Source: Cellvibrio sp. OA-2007
Lineage (GTDB): Bacteria; Pseudomonadota; Gammaproteobacteria; Pseudomonadales; Cellvibrionaceae
NCBI RefSeq assembly: GCF_000953825.1
Contig: NZ_BBUL01000093.1
Span: forward strand, 177,024 to 241,023
Reading direction: 5' to 3'
Length of the DNA: 64,000 bases
The notes beneath the pieces are model-generated. The model did not search any database. It was not told where the DNA came from and saw only the letters and a program-made list of their open reading frames with translations. Shown here piece by piece: positions 8,279 through 15,583 of this stretch (its first letter is position 1; each line of letters opens with the position of its first letter). The position numbers and the translations under genes are program-made.

Positions 8279-9592
8279 TTAACTGGCCATCAACGCTTCA
8301 ATGTCGGCAATGGTTTTGGGAACGTCTTTGGTGAGGACTTCGTTGCCGTCTTTGGTGATGACGACGTCGTCTTCGATGCGAATGCCGATGCCGCGCCATT
8401 TTTTGGCGACGCGTTCGTTGTCGGGCGCGACGTAAATGCCCGGCTCTACGGTCATGACCATGCCGGGTTCGAGTACACGCCATTCGCCGCCGACTTTGTA
8501 ATCACCAACATCGTGTACATCAATACCGAGCCAGTGACCGGCGCGATGCATATAAAATTCTTTGTAGGCTTCGCTTTTAATTAATTCGTTTACATCGCCT
8601 TCGAGCAGGCCGATTTTTACCAGACCTTGGGTGATCACACGCACGGTTGCTTCGTGGGGATCGTTCCAGTGTTTGCCCGGTTTACATTCGGCGATGGCTT
8701 CAAGTTGGGCTTGCAAACAAATCTCGTAGAGGGCTTTTTGTTCGGGCGAAAATTTTCCATTAACGGGAAAGGTGCGGGTGATATCTGCCGCGTAATAATC
8801 CAATTCACAACCGGCATCGATTAAAACCAAATCGCCATTTTTGAGCGGCGCGGAGTTTTCAATGTAATGCAAAATGCAGCCATTTTTACCGCCGCCGACA
8901 ATGGTGTTGTACGCCGGAAAACGCGCGCCACTCATGTGGAATTCATGCAGAATTTCTGCTTCGAGCTGATATTCCATCACACCCGCTTTGCTCGCTTTCA
9001 TGGCGCGCACATGGGCGCGGGCAGAAATTTCGCCCGCCTCTTTCATTACCCGCAACTCGGCAGCGCTTTTAAACAAACGCTGCTCATTGAGAAAGTGGCT
9101 TAAATCCAAAAACTCGCCCGGTGGCGTTGCACCAGAGCGCACTTTGGCACGGATGGTGTTGACCCAATCCATGACGTGTTTATCGAATTCATTATCTTTA
9201 CCCATGGAGTAGTAAACACGCTGCTTACCTTCGAGTAAGCCGGGTAAAATTTCATCTATATCATCGATAGGAAATGCATCGTCCGCTTCAAATTCACTGC
9301 AGGCGCCTTCTGGACCTGCGCGATAGCCATCCCAAATTTCCCGCTCACGATTGCGCTCGCGCACAAACAACACATATTCACCGTGCTCGCGGCCAGGAAT
9401 TAATACCAGCACTGCTTGCGGCTCTTCAAAACCCGAGAGGTATAAAAAATCGCTGTTTTGACGGTAGTGATATTCGGTATCGCGGCTGCGAGTGCGCTCA
9501 GGGGCGGCGGGCACTATGGCGATGGAGTTAGGCTCCATTTGTGCCATTAAGGCTTTGCGGCGGCGGGCAAATTCGGCTTTGGATATTCTCAT
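8279..9592 (-). CDS. pepP: Xaa-Pro aminopeptidase PepP
   Basis: 437 residues, the E. coli PepP length. It begins MRISKAEFARRRKALMAQM and has the pita-bread metallopeptidase ligands in order: VLIDAGCELDYYAADITRTF (two Asp), GHWLGIDVHDVG (His), MTVEPGIYV (Glu) and GIGIRIEDDVV (Glu), which bind two Mn ions. It removes N-terminal residues preceding proline. The frame starts earlier with a TTG at 9610 touching the ygfB stop; the ATG at 9592 fits the family start better. It lies between ygfB and the fused ubi gene in one operon. Confidence 0.93.
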   Translation of the reverse strand: MRISKAEFARRRKALMAQMEPNSIAIVPAAPERTRSRDTEYHYRQNSDFLYLSGFEEPQAVLVLIPGREHGEYVLFVRERNREREIWDGYRAGPEGACSEFEADDAFPIDDIDEILPGLLEGKQRVYYSMGKDNEFDKHVMDWVNTIRAKVRSGATPPGEFLDLSHFLNEQRLFKSAAELRVMKEAGEISARAHVRAMKASKAGVMEYQLEAEILHEFHMSGARFPAYNTIVGGGKNGCILHYIENSAPLKNGDLVLIDAGCELDYYAADITRTFPVNGKFSPEQKALYEICLQAQLEAIAECKPGKHWNDPHEATVRVITQGLVKIGLLEGDVNELIKSEAYKEFYMHRAGHWLGIDVHDVGDYKVGGEWRVLEPGMVMTVEPGIYVAPDNERVAKKWRGIGIRIEDDVVITKDGNEVLTKDVPKTIADIEALMAS

Positions 9593-9610
9593 GTAGGCAC
9601 TCGCAAACAA

Positions 9611-10225
9611 TTAATGTAATTGATTAGACCCAGGTGCCATGCTCGCAGGATTTACCCCTTCGGCATGCTCGGCTGAAAATTCAAAATAGAGTGAGTTAAC
9701 CACCACCCGCACATATTCGGTTACCTCCATGTAGTCCGCTTCTGCACTTGGCTCGTCTTCTTCATCATCGGCCTGGATTTGTACGATGTTGGCCATGTCT
9801 TGGAGCATTTCTTCAAATTCTTCGTTGATCACTCGCTTACCTTGATGATCAACACTGCCAAAACCGGTGAGGAAACCGTGGCACCACTCACTCAGCGCGC
9901 GCACGCGATCATTGAGCGTGTTGTCATCATCGGGCAACATCAATTTCAAACTGAATTGGCCGCGCAGTTGATCGCTCGTGGTGTGATACAAACGACTCAG
10001 GGCGATGCGCACTTGCTCGTCGGGTGCGGCGATAAAATCGAGAAATTCAACCGCCTCCAACAGCCAGTTGATTTCACTCAAGGTCGCACCACCCGCCAAT
10101 TTACCGCACAGCAAACCGTGCAGTTCAGAAGGGCTATTGAGGGTGCCGAGGGGTGCCAACAGGTTGGCGAGATCATCAAAATTCAGGGGGGCGAGCAGTT
10201 GTTCGGTGGAAGTGGTATCGGTCAT
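9611..10225 (-). CDS. ygfB: YgfB/UPF0149 family protein
   Basis: 204 residues, typical length. It shows the family's SPSELHGLLCGKLAGGA block near residues 31-47, the WCHGFLTGFG motif near 113-122, and an acidic stretch (QADDEEDEPSAEADY) before a C-terminal helix. The family is conserved next to pepP-ubiH-ubiI in gammaproteobacteria; in Pseudomonas aeruginosa YgfB has been linked to beta-lactam resistance regulation. A strong Shine-Dalgarno (GAGAGG) precedes the ATG. First gene of the operon. Confidence 0.85.
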   Translation of the reverse strand: MTDTTSTEQLLAPLNFDDLANLLAPLGTLNSPSELHGLLCGKLAGGATLSEINWLLEAVEFLDFIAAPDEQVRIALSRLYHTTSDQLRGQFSLKLMLPDDDNTLNDRVRALSEWCHGFLTGFGSVDHQGKRVINEEFEEMLQDMANIVQIQADDEEDEPSAEADYMEVTEYVRVVVNSLYFEFSAEHAEGVNPASMAPGSNQLH

Positions 10226-10456
10226 AGTGGCCTCTCATCGCAGTGGGACGAATGCTATCACGATTGCGCTTGTCGACTCTGCAAACTTTTATATAGCGAT
10301 TTCTAAGGTTAAAACCACCTGAGTAAAACCTGTTTGTTTATCAATTTAATACAGCTCAACTTCTCGAATTCACATTAACTTGGGCTGTGTGATTGACCAC
10401 CCGCTGGGCGCGCAATATAGTGGGCGACCTGCGCTATTTATTGGTTATTTATTATC

Positions 10457-10663
10457 ATGTCTGACGATCTGTTACTCGCCCTCGAAACCAAGCTGGATAA
10501 GCTGATCCTGCTGTGCAATCGCCTGCAGCAAGAAAACGCCGAACTCAAAACCCGCGAAAGCGAGTGGCAGCGCGAGCGGGTGCGCCTGATCGAAAAGAAT
10601 GAAGTGGCGCGCAGCCGCGTAGAAGCCATGATCACCCATTTACGTAATCTGGACGCAGAGTAA
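10457..10663 (+). CDS. TIGR02449-type coiled-coil protein next to zapA
   Basis: 68 residues, almost entirely one predicted coiled coil (LETKLDKLILLCNRLQQENA continuing with heptads of Leu/Ile). This small family is typically found directly upstream of zapA in gammaproteobacteria and resembles ZapB in size and character, so a role in Z-ring associated assembly is a reasonable guess, not shown here. It ends 11 bases before the zapA start and must share its transcript. Divergent from ygfB. Confidence 0.75.
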   Translation: MSDDLLLALETKLDKLILLCNRLQQENAELKTRESEWQRERVRLIEKNEVARSRVEAMITHLRNLDAE

Positions 10664-10674
10664 TCGAGGCATTG

Positions 10675-10980
10675 ATGAGCAACGAAACTGTTTTTGTAAA
10701 AATCCTCGATAAAGAATATCAAGTCGCTTGCCCGCGTGAAGAGCGTCAAGCACTGGTGGAATCGGCGCAATTGCTCGATGAACGCATGAAAGCAATTCGC
10801 GGCACTGGCGCAGTGATCGGCCTTGAGCGCATCGCCGTTATGGCGGCGCTCAATTTGAGCCATGAATTGCTGCAAGCCAAAACAGTGGCGGCCAGCGCCG
10901 GAGCCGGCAGTTCAGTCAATCGCACGGATTTATTGCGCTTGAATGACAAATTAGATAACACCCTGAACAAATTGGGATAG
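10675..10980 (+). CDS. zapA: cell-division protein ZapA
   Basis: 101 residues. The N-terminal globular part (VFVKILDKEYQVACPREERQ) and the LDERMKAIR segment followed by a long helix (LERIAVMAALNLSHELLQ) match ZapA, which crosslinks FtsZ protofilaments at midcell. The open frame begins with a TTG three bases earlier; the ATG at 10675 is chosen because TCGAGGC precedes it. The neighbours (coiled-coil gene upstream, 6S RNA and ygfA downstream) are the conserved zapA context. Confidence 0.9.
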   Translation: MSNETVFVKILDKEYQVACPREERQALVESAQLLDERMKAIRGTGAVIGLERIAVMAALNLSHELLQAKTVAASAGAGSSVNRTDLLRLNDKLDNTLNKLG

Positions 10981-11004
10981 GAAACAAATATTCTATTCAC
11001 GCCA

Positions 11005-11036
11005 CTGCGCCCGCCTTTGCGGGCGCAGTTGTTTTT
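11005..11036 (+). terminator. Rho-independent terminator of zapA
   Basis: A perfect 10-bp GC-rich stem (11005-11014 with 11019-11028, loop CTTT) followed by TTGTTTTT. It separates zapA from the 6S RNA promoter. Confidence 0.9.
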
Positions 11037-11161
11037 GCAACCCGAACACACAACACACAAATTGCCGAATTCATAAACACAAGCGCAATTTCCCGCTTTT
11101 TACCAGTGCGGTTTAAGACCATTAATTGCTAACCGATAATAGAACCCAAGCTTAATTTCAT

Positions 11162-11192
11162 TTGCGGAAGCAAGGTAACCTTGGGTTATACT
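11162..11192 (+). promoter_or_regulatory. promoter of 6S RNA
   Basis: A near-consensus -10 TATACT at 11187-11192, with TTGCGG at 11162-11167 as a possible -35 (19-base spacer, longer than ideal). The predicted start near 11199 coincides with the 5' end of the 6S RNA helix. Confidence 0.55.
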
Positions 11193-11198
11193 GTCGGC

Positions 11199-11376
11199 AC
11201 GCCCTGGAATGTTTGCAAACCGACAAGTCCTTGAGCCGATTTCCACAAAACTGGTGGTGTCTCGTTGTGTTTGGTGTGCATGTCCGCTTGACGGAAAGCC
11301 TTAAAAACCACAGGTGCTACCTCCTTGAACCTATGGGTTCAAGGCCAGCTTGGTTGCGGCATTTCGGGGTCTCTTA
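11199..11376 (+). ncRNA. ssrS: 6S RNA
   Basis: About 178 nt. The terminal helix pairs CCCTGGAATG (11202-11211) with CATTTCGGGG (11360-11369). Internal landmarks shared with E. coli and Pseudomonas 6S RNA include AGTCCTTGAGCCGAT on the 5' arm, GACGGAAAGCCTTAAAA in the 3' part of the central region, and CCTTGAACC-ATGG-GTTCAAGG as the distal stem. 6S RNA mimics an open promoter and sequesters sigma-70 RNA polymerase in stationary phase. The position immediately upstream of ygfA is the conserved arrangement. Ends are estimated to within a few bases. Confidence 0.92.
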
Positions 11377-11410
11377 ACTCTCTCTGTATTTATCTTTGAT
11401 AAGGCTGTTT

Positions 11411-12055
11411 ATGGCCGATTCGCTCGCTGATCCGTTCGACAATAACCCTCCGGCCGACACTCTAGCCCAAACTAAAAGCACATTGCGGCTTGAATTGCGT
11501 GCGCGGCGCCAAGCGCTCAACCCCACCCAACAAATGCAGGCTTCGCTGTTTCTACTGCGCCATTTAATGAAAGTGCCGCAATTTATGCGCGCGCGCAATG
11601 TGGCGATTTATATGGCAAATGATGGTGAAATCGACCCAGCACCTATTGCCCGGCAACTGTGGAAAATGGAAAAGCACTGCTTTTTACCGGTGCTGCGCCC
11701 CGATAAACGCCGCGACTTGTGGTTTGTTGAATACAAAGCCGATACACAACTCGCGAACAATCGCTTTGGCATTCCGGAACCGGATTTTCGCAAGCAACAC
11801 AAAATGTCGGCGCAATTATTGGATGTGGTGTTGATGCCGCTAGTGGGATTTGATCGCAGCGGTGCGCGTTTGGGCATGGGCGGTGGTTTTTACGATGCGA
11901 CCTTTGCGTTTAAACAAAAAAAATCGGCCGGCAAACCGGTGTTAATTGGTTTAGCGCACGCCTGCCAGGAAGTCGAATCGCTCGCCACTGCCGAATGGGA
12001 CATTCCACTGCTGGCTATAGCCACCGACAAAGAACTGATTTTTACCCAAACCTGA
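11411..12055 (+). CDS. ygfA: 5-formyltetrahydrofolate cyclo-ligase
   Basis: 214 residues from the ATG at 11411, which has AAGG upstream; a TTG five codons earlier is less likely. It contains the RLELRARRQAL start, the phosphate-binding basic segment, and the family signature LVGFDRSGARLGMGGGFYD near residues 144-162 that binds ATP. It converts 5-formyl-THF to 5,10-methenyl-THF with ATP. It follows 6S RNA by 34 bases and is probably transcribed partly by readthrough from ssrS, as in E. coli. Confidence 0.93.
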   Translation: MADSLADPFDNNPPADTLAQTKSTLRLELRARRQALNPTQQMQASLFLLRHLMKVPQFMRARNVAIYMANDGEIDPAPIARQLWKMEKHCFLPVLRPDKRRDLWFVEYKADTQLANNRFGIPEPDFRKQHKMSAQLLDVVLMPLVGFDRSGARLGMGGGFYDATFAFKQKKSAGKPVLIGLAHACQEVESLATAEWDIPLLAIATDKELIFTQT

Positions 12056-12079
12056 AGCAAAAATAATTTTTCTCTCGCC

Positions 12080-12108
12080 CAAAAAACAACTCCCGCCGAA
12101 GCGGGAGT
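12080..12108 (-). terminator. Rho-independent terminator (minus strand)
   Basis: Hairpin ACTCCCGC-CGAA-GCGGGAGT (12089-12108... stem 12089-12096 with 12101-12108). On the minus strand it is followed by TGTTTTTT, so it ends the small membrane ORF at 12142. It may also stop ygfA transcripts from the other side, but no T-run follows on the plus strand. Confidence 0.7.
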
Positions 12109-12141
12109 CATTGTCGAAAATTCCGTTTACTTACCTGCGGC

Positions 12142-12264
12142 TTATTCAGCGGTCGATTCTACAGCAGCTTCTGCCAACGACACTAAAGCACCTACATCTA
12201 ACAGGGTCACACAAACTCCTAAACAAAATAACAATATCACTGCGGAGAGAACATCAACTTTCAT
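12142..12264 (-). CDS. 40-residue single-TM protein (hypothetical)
   Basis: Short ORF beginning MKVDVLSAVILLFCLGVCVT, with one hydrophobic helix and a polar acidic end (EAAVESTAE). AAGG lies about nine bases before the ATG and a Rho-independent terminator lies just downstream, which together support a real gene. The frame is open for another 76 codons upstream but that extension has no ribosome-binding site and poor composition. Function unknown; such small membrane proteins are often stress-induced regulators or type I toxin-like, neither of which is shown here. The roughly 300 bases upstream (12265-12573) hold no other gene I can support. Confidence 0.4.
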   Translation of the reverse strand: MKVDVLSAVILLFCLGVCVTLLDVGALVSLAEAAVESTAE

Positions 12265-12573
12265 GGTGGTAACCTTGCGCAATATTATTTTAAAAAAAAC
12301 AACATCTTTTATAAGCGACCACAAAACAGCACGAGGCTGTGGCGTGGGTAAAGAATAGGCAATGATCAAACAGAATGAAATACAACTCATGGATAAAACT
12401 GCAAAAAAACACACATTTTTAGCAAAATAATGCGTTTTTCTCGGGAATTTAGCTGTTTTCAGTAGCGACATTACAAAAATAGCGAGAAACACCAGTATTT
12501 TTGCAATTGAGAGGAATGATTTCTAACGCATAACAATGGATACCGCGCATCCTTGCGCGAGATATATCGGCTC

Positions 12574-15168
12574 TTAAGGCGCAGCAGTAACTACCCGACT
12601 AGTGGCATCGCCAAGACGGGTGCGTACCGATACCACACTCTCAACGGCTAATGCGCCAGTGTACTCGCGCCATGTCTCGCCCTGATCGAGACTGACTTCA
12701 ATCGTCAAGCCGGGCAGCGATGAATTAGCCAGCAACTTGCCCTTTTGAATAATTGCACCCGGTGGCGGCAGGTAGAAACTACCCCCCAAGGCAGCCAACT
12801 TCGGTAATTCTTTATTGCTTAATTGCACGCTAAATGCCGCCCAATCCGCCATGCGCGCCGCTGTATTTGGTTTATCGCCCTCCCAAGCAGCTTTGTGCCA
12901 AGCACGCTCAGCCAGTGGAATTAAACGTGGATAAATCATCTGCTCCAGTTGCGCAGCGGAGCGAATGGTTTCACTCCAGACTTGCCCTTGTATACCGCGC
13001 AAATTTTCCGGTTTTTCCAATGCTGGCATAGCGCGACCAACCAACGCTTCCAAGTCATCGATTGCAGCTCCGTTGCGGGTTTTGTCGGCGTTAGCGTAAA
13101 AATTGTCGGGCATAAATCCAAACACTTTGTTTGCGTCTGTGTAGCGCGCTGCCCAGTAGTAGCCGCGCTCTTCAGGATTAGCTTCGTGTGGATGATCGAA
13201 ATACAAGTGAGTGGCCGCCGATAAAATCGGTTCATAGCCCGCATTCGCTAAACGATAGGCGCGATCAGCAACACCCCACTCCCAAATATTGTCCCAGGCA
13301 TTTGCCAACACATGTTTATTGGCAAATTGGCTGCGGTTAAAGGTATTGCTTGCGTCGTACATCAAACCGTCTTCCCAACCGGCCAGATCCAAACCGCGCA
13401 TAGCGGTAATCGCCGCAACTTTACTCACGAAATACGGCTTGAGGTCAGCCGGGCCTGCAACACCCATCTCGCCTTTGGCAAACAGTGCATTACAGGCTGG
13501 TGATGCAGTCCAGGAACCTACCCCCACTTCATCGCCGCCCATATGGAAAGTCACCAATGTGGTTCCGGCTTTGCGGTACATCTGCTGCAGTTCGTACACG
13601 ACTTTATCGACAAACGCATAGGTCGATGGCAGGCACACATTGATGGAGTTATCGGTGTAATTCTGCACCGTCATGTATTCGGATTTATCCAGTGGATCGG
13701 ATAACAAATACTGCTCGGCCTCAGCTTTTTTACCGGCCTTGAGCAGTTTTTTGTAGCGTGCTTCCATCGATTTCACCGCCGCCCGCGCGTGGCCGGGCAT
13801 ATCGATTTCCGGGATAACTTCGATATGACGGGCGCTGGCGAATTTTATAATCTCGATAAAGTCGGCCGTGCTGTAGTAGCCATTGCCCGAGCCGGACTTG
13901 TGCGGACCGGTGCCCAATTGGGTCAGCAAACAGGTCTGTTCGCTCAGATCAAAACAGCGCTTGCCACCGACATCAGTCAACTCCGGCAGACCGGGAATTT
14001 CCAGGCGCCAGCCTTCATCTTCGGTTAAATGCAGATGCAGTTTATTGAGTTTGTAACGCGCCATCTGCTCGATCAACCGCAGGGTGACGTCTTTGCCGTG
14101 AAAGTTGCGCCCCATGTCATACATCATGCCGCGCCAGCGGTAGCGCGGCGCATCACTTACAGTGAGTTGCGGCAAGCTGTGACTTGATGAGACTTGTGCC
14201 GGCAATAAACTCAGCACACTTTGAATACCGTAAAACGCTCCGGCATTGTCGCTGCCGACAATGGTAATTTTTTCGGCAGCGATACTCAGCTTATAGGCTT
14301 CCGCCTCACCAACCGATGCATCTACTTGCAACTCAATGGTTTTGCCCGAGGCGACCAGCACATCACCCGCCGCACCCCCATGGGCCGGTTTGATTTCCAG
14401 TGTGATGCCCGCAGTTTTGAGTTGATCGGCCAAATATTTTGCTTCACTGGTCAGGCGACCGGCGTAGCTGATTTTCCAGCTGCTATCGATTACCGCTGTG
14501 CCCTTACGATATTTCACCTCAGCCGGGCTGGGGATAATTTTGGCGCTGGTATCCAACTTGGCCGCAGCAGCATTAACAGCGAGATTGCCTTCATAGCGAG
14601 TCGCCGCAGTGGCGATGGGGTACAAATCCGGCGCGAAACGCTGCAACTGTTCAGGCTTGGTGAACGGCGCGACAAAATCCTGCAGCGTTTCGGTATTGGT
14701 ATTAGCAAATACTTCGGGGTTCAAGCCCTGCTGGGCGATAAACGCGCGCGGCATAAAATCGGTATAGCTCACCAGATGCGCACCAGCGGTATAGGGCACT
14801 AGCAGACTGGCACCTTTGGCCAAGCCTTTGAATCCGGCAGTGGGCGATAGCTCATGGAGATCGCCCTGCACATGGCGCAGACTCAAGCCTTCAACCAAGG
14901 TCGGATCTAATTTGCGCACCGAGTGGAAGTAAATGCGCCAGTCGCCCTGCCCTGCGGGCAAATCTGCGGCAGAGTCATTGGTCAGCGTCAATTGTGCTTG
15001 CGGCTTGGCGGCGAGATTGTTCACCACGGCAAACCGCAACTGAGCCTTGCCCGCAAATTCACTGAGTTGTTGTTGGTTGAGATTAGCGGCAAAAGCGCTC
15101 TGGGTAAGCCCAAGCGCCAGCGTCAGGGCACCCAAACGCATGGCTATGTGTTGACCTGCAGATTTCAT
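12574..15168 (-). CDS. GH20 beta-N-acetylhexosaminidase (chitobiase type)
   Basis: 864 residues from the ATG at 15168, preceded by AGGAGTTACTA; the upstream open frame is not used. Signal peptide ends near QSAFA-AN. Domain order follows chitobiase: N-terminal carbohydrate-binding CHB_HEX (about 30-170), GH20b (about 210-340, YGIQSVLSLLP), GH20 barrel from RYRWRGMMYDMGRNFH onward with HMGGDEVG carrying the catalytic Asp-Glu pair, and a small C-terminal Ig-like domain (VSLDQGETWREYTG). It releases GlcNAc from chitobiose or other GlcNAc-ended oligosaccharides in the periplasm or outside. A perfect palindrome upstream (15220-15231) suggests repressor control. It stands alone, with no chitinase or nag gene next to it. 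Confidence 0.92.
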   Translation of the reverse strand: MKSAGQHIAMRLGALTLALGLTQSAFAANLNQQQLSEFAGKAQLRFAVVNNLAAKPQAQLTLTNDSAADLPAGQGDWRIYFHSVRKLDPTLVEGLSLRHVQGDLHELSPTAGFKGLAKGASLLVPYTAGAHLVSYTDFMPRAFIAQQGLNPEVFANTNTETLQDFVAPFTKPEQLQRFAPDLYPIATAATRYEGNLAVNAAAAKLDTSAKIIPSPAEVKYRKGTAVIDSSWKISYAGRLTSEAKYLADQLKTAGITLEIKPAHGGAAGDVLVASGKTIELQVDASVGEAEAYKLSIAAEKITIVGSDNAGAFYGIQSVLSLLPAQVSSSHSLPQLTVSDAPRYRWRGMMYDMGRNFHGKDVTLRLIEQMARYKLNKLHLHLTEDEGWRLEIPGLPELTDVGGKRCFDLSEQTCLLTQLGTGPHKSGSGNGYYSTADFIEIIKFASARHIEVIPEIDMPGHARAAVKSMEARYKKLLKAGKKAEAEQYLLSDPLDKSEYMTVQNYTDNSINVCLPSTYAFVDKVVYELQQMYRKAGTTLVTFHMGGDEVGVGSWTASPACNALFAKGEMGVAGPADLKPYFVSKVAAITAMRGLDLAGWEDGLMYDASNTFNRSQFANKHVLANAWDNIWEWGVADRAYRLANAGYEPILSAATHLYFDHPHEANPEERGYYWAARYTDANKVFGFMPDNFYANADKTRNGAAIDDLEALVGRAMPALEKPENLRGIQGQVWSETIRSAAQLEQMIYPRLIPLAERAWHKAAWEGDKPNTAARMADWAAFSVQLSNKELPKLAALGGSFYLPPPGAIIQKGKLLANSSLPGLTIEVSLDQGETWREYTGALAVESVVSVRTRLGDATSRVVTAAP

Positions 15169-15219
15169 TAGTAACTCCTGCCTGTATTTAGTGAGTTGAT
15201 TTGGCATGTGGATTTTCTT

Positions 15220-15231
15220 GACAACGTTGTC
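15220..15231. promoter_or_regulatory. perfect palindrome, likely LacI-type operator of the GH20 gene
   Basis: GACAACGTTGTC is a perfect 12-bp palindrome with a central CG, the form of LacI-family operators. It lies 52 bases upstream of the GH20 start codon and just downstream of a possible -10 (TAATCT) on the minus strand, where bound repressor would block initiation. Regulators of GlcNAc utilisation in related bacteria include LacI-type proteins, which would fit, but no regulator gene is nearby. Confidence 0.5.
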
Positions 15232-15325
15232 CAGATTACACCAAAAACTTGTTCGCGCCAGCGTCTGAACATAAATTAACCCTTGCGGGCATTGGCTTAA
15301 GGATAGACAGAGATGGGGAAAATGC

Positions 15326-15410
15326 AGGGAGTCGCCATCCCTGATAGGAGGGATATGCAGGTTTTAAAAGCAAAAGCTGGACTCCCGCAAGCGGGAGTGA
15401 CGAAGTGCAG
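15326..15410. repeat. REP-like two-hairpin repeat, copy 1 (degenerate left arm)
   Basis: The left part (AGGGAGTCGCCATCCCTGAT) is a degenerate version of the left hairpin in copies 2-4. The middle GGTTTTAAAAGCA and the right hairpin ACTCCCGC-AA-GCGGGAGT followed by GACGAAGTGC match copy 2. Confidence 0.7.
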
Positions 15411-15434
15411 ATAAGACGATTGTCTTTTTGATAC

Positions 15435-15515
15435 AAGGAATCGTCATCCCCGCTGCGGGGATCCATAGGTTTTAAAAGCACAAGCTGAACTCCCGCGAGC
15501 GGGAGTGACGAAGTG
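15435..15515. repeat. REP-like two-hairpin repeat, copy 2 (complete)
   Basis: Left hairpin ATCCCCGC-TGCGGGGAT, then CCATAGGTTTTAAAAGCA, then right hairpin ACTCCCGCGAGCGGGAGT and GACGAAGTGC. The unit is about 80 bases. It recurs at 59482-59561, 44 kb away, showing a dispersed family. Confidence 0.8.
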
Positions 15516-15541
15516 CTAATAGAAAGATTCTTTTGTTAACG

Positions 15542-15583
15542 CAGGGAGTCGTCATCCCCGCTTGCGGGGATCCATAGGTTTTA
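15542..15583. repeat. REP-like repeat, half copy abutting ilvA stop
   Basis: Only the left half is present (GTCATCCCCGCTTGCGGGGA, then TCCATAGGTTTTA). The last bases overlap the ilvA stop codon (15581-15583 on the minus strand), so the end of the element now supplies or abuts the termination codon. The hairpin could also end ilvA transcripts. Confidence 0.7.

Noticed and set aside
12265..12492. Long form (116 residues) of the small membrane ORF
   Set aside because: The upstream part has a poor composition and no ribosome-binding site, whereas the internal ATG at 12264 has one.
15300..15583. Possible CRISPR-like array
   Set aside because: The units are inverted hairpins of about 80 bases with conserved centres, not short direct repeats separated by unique spacers.
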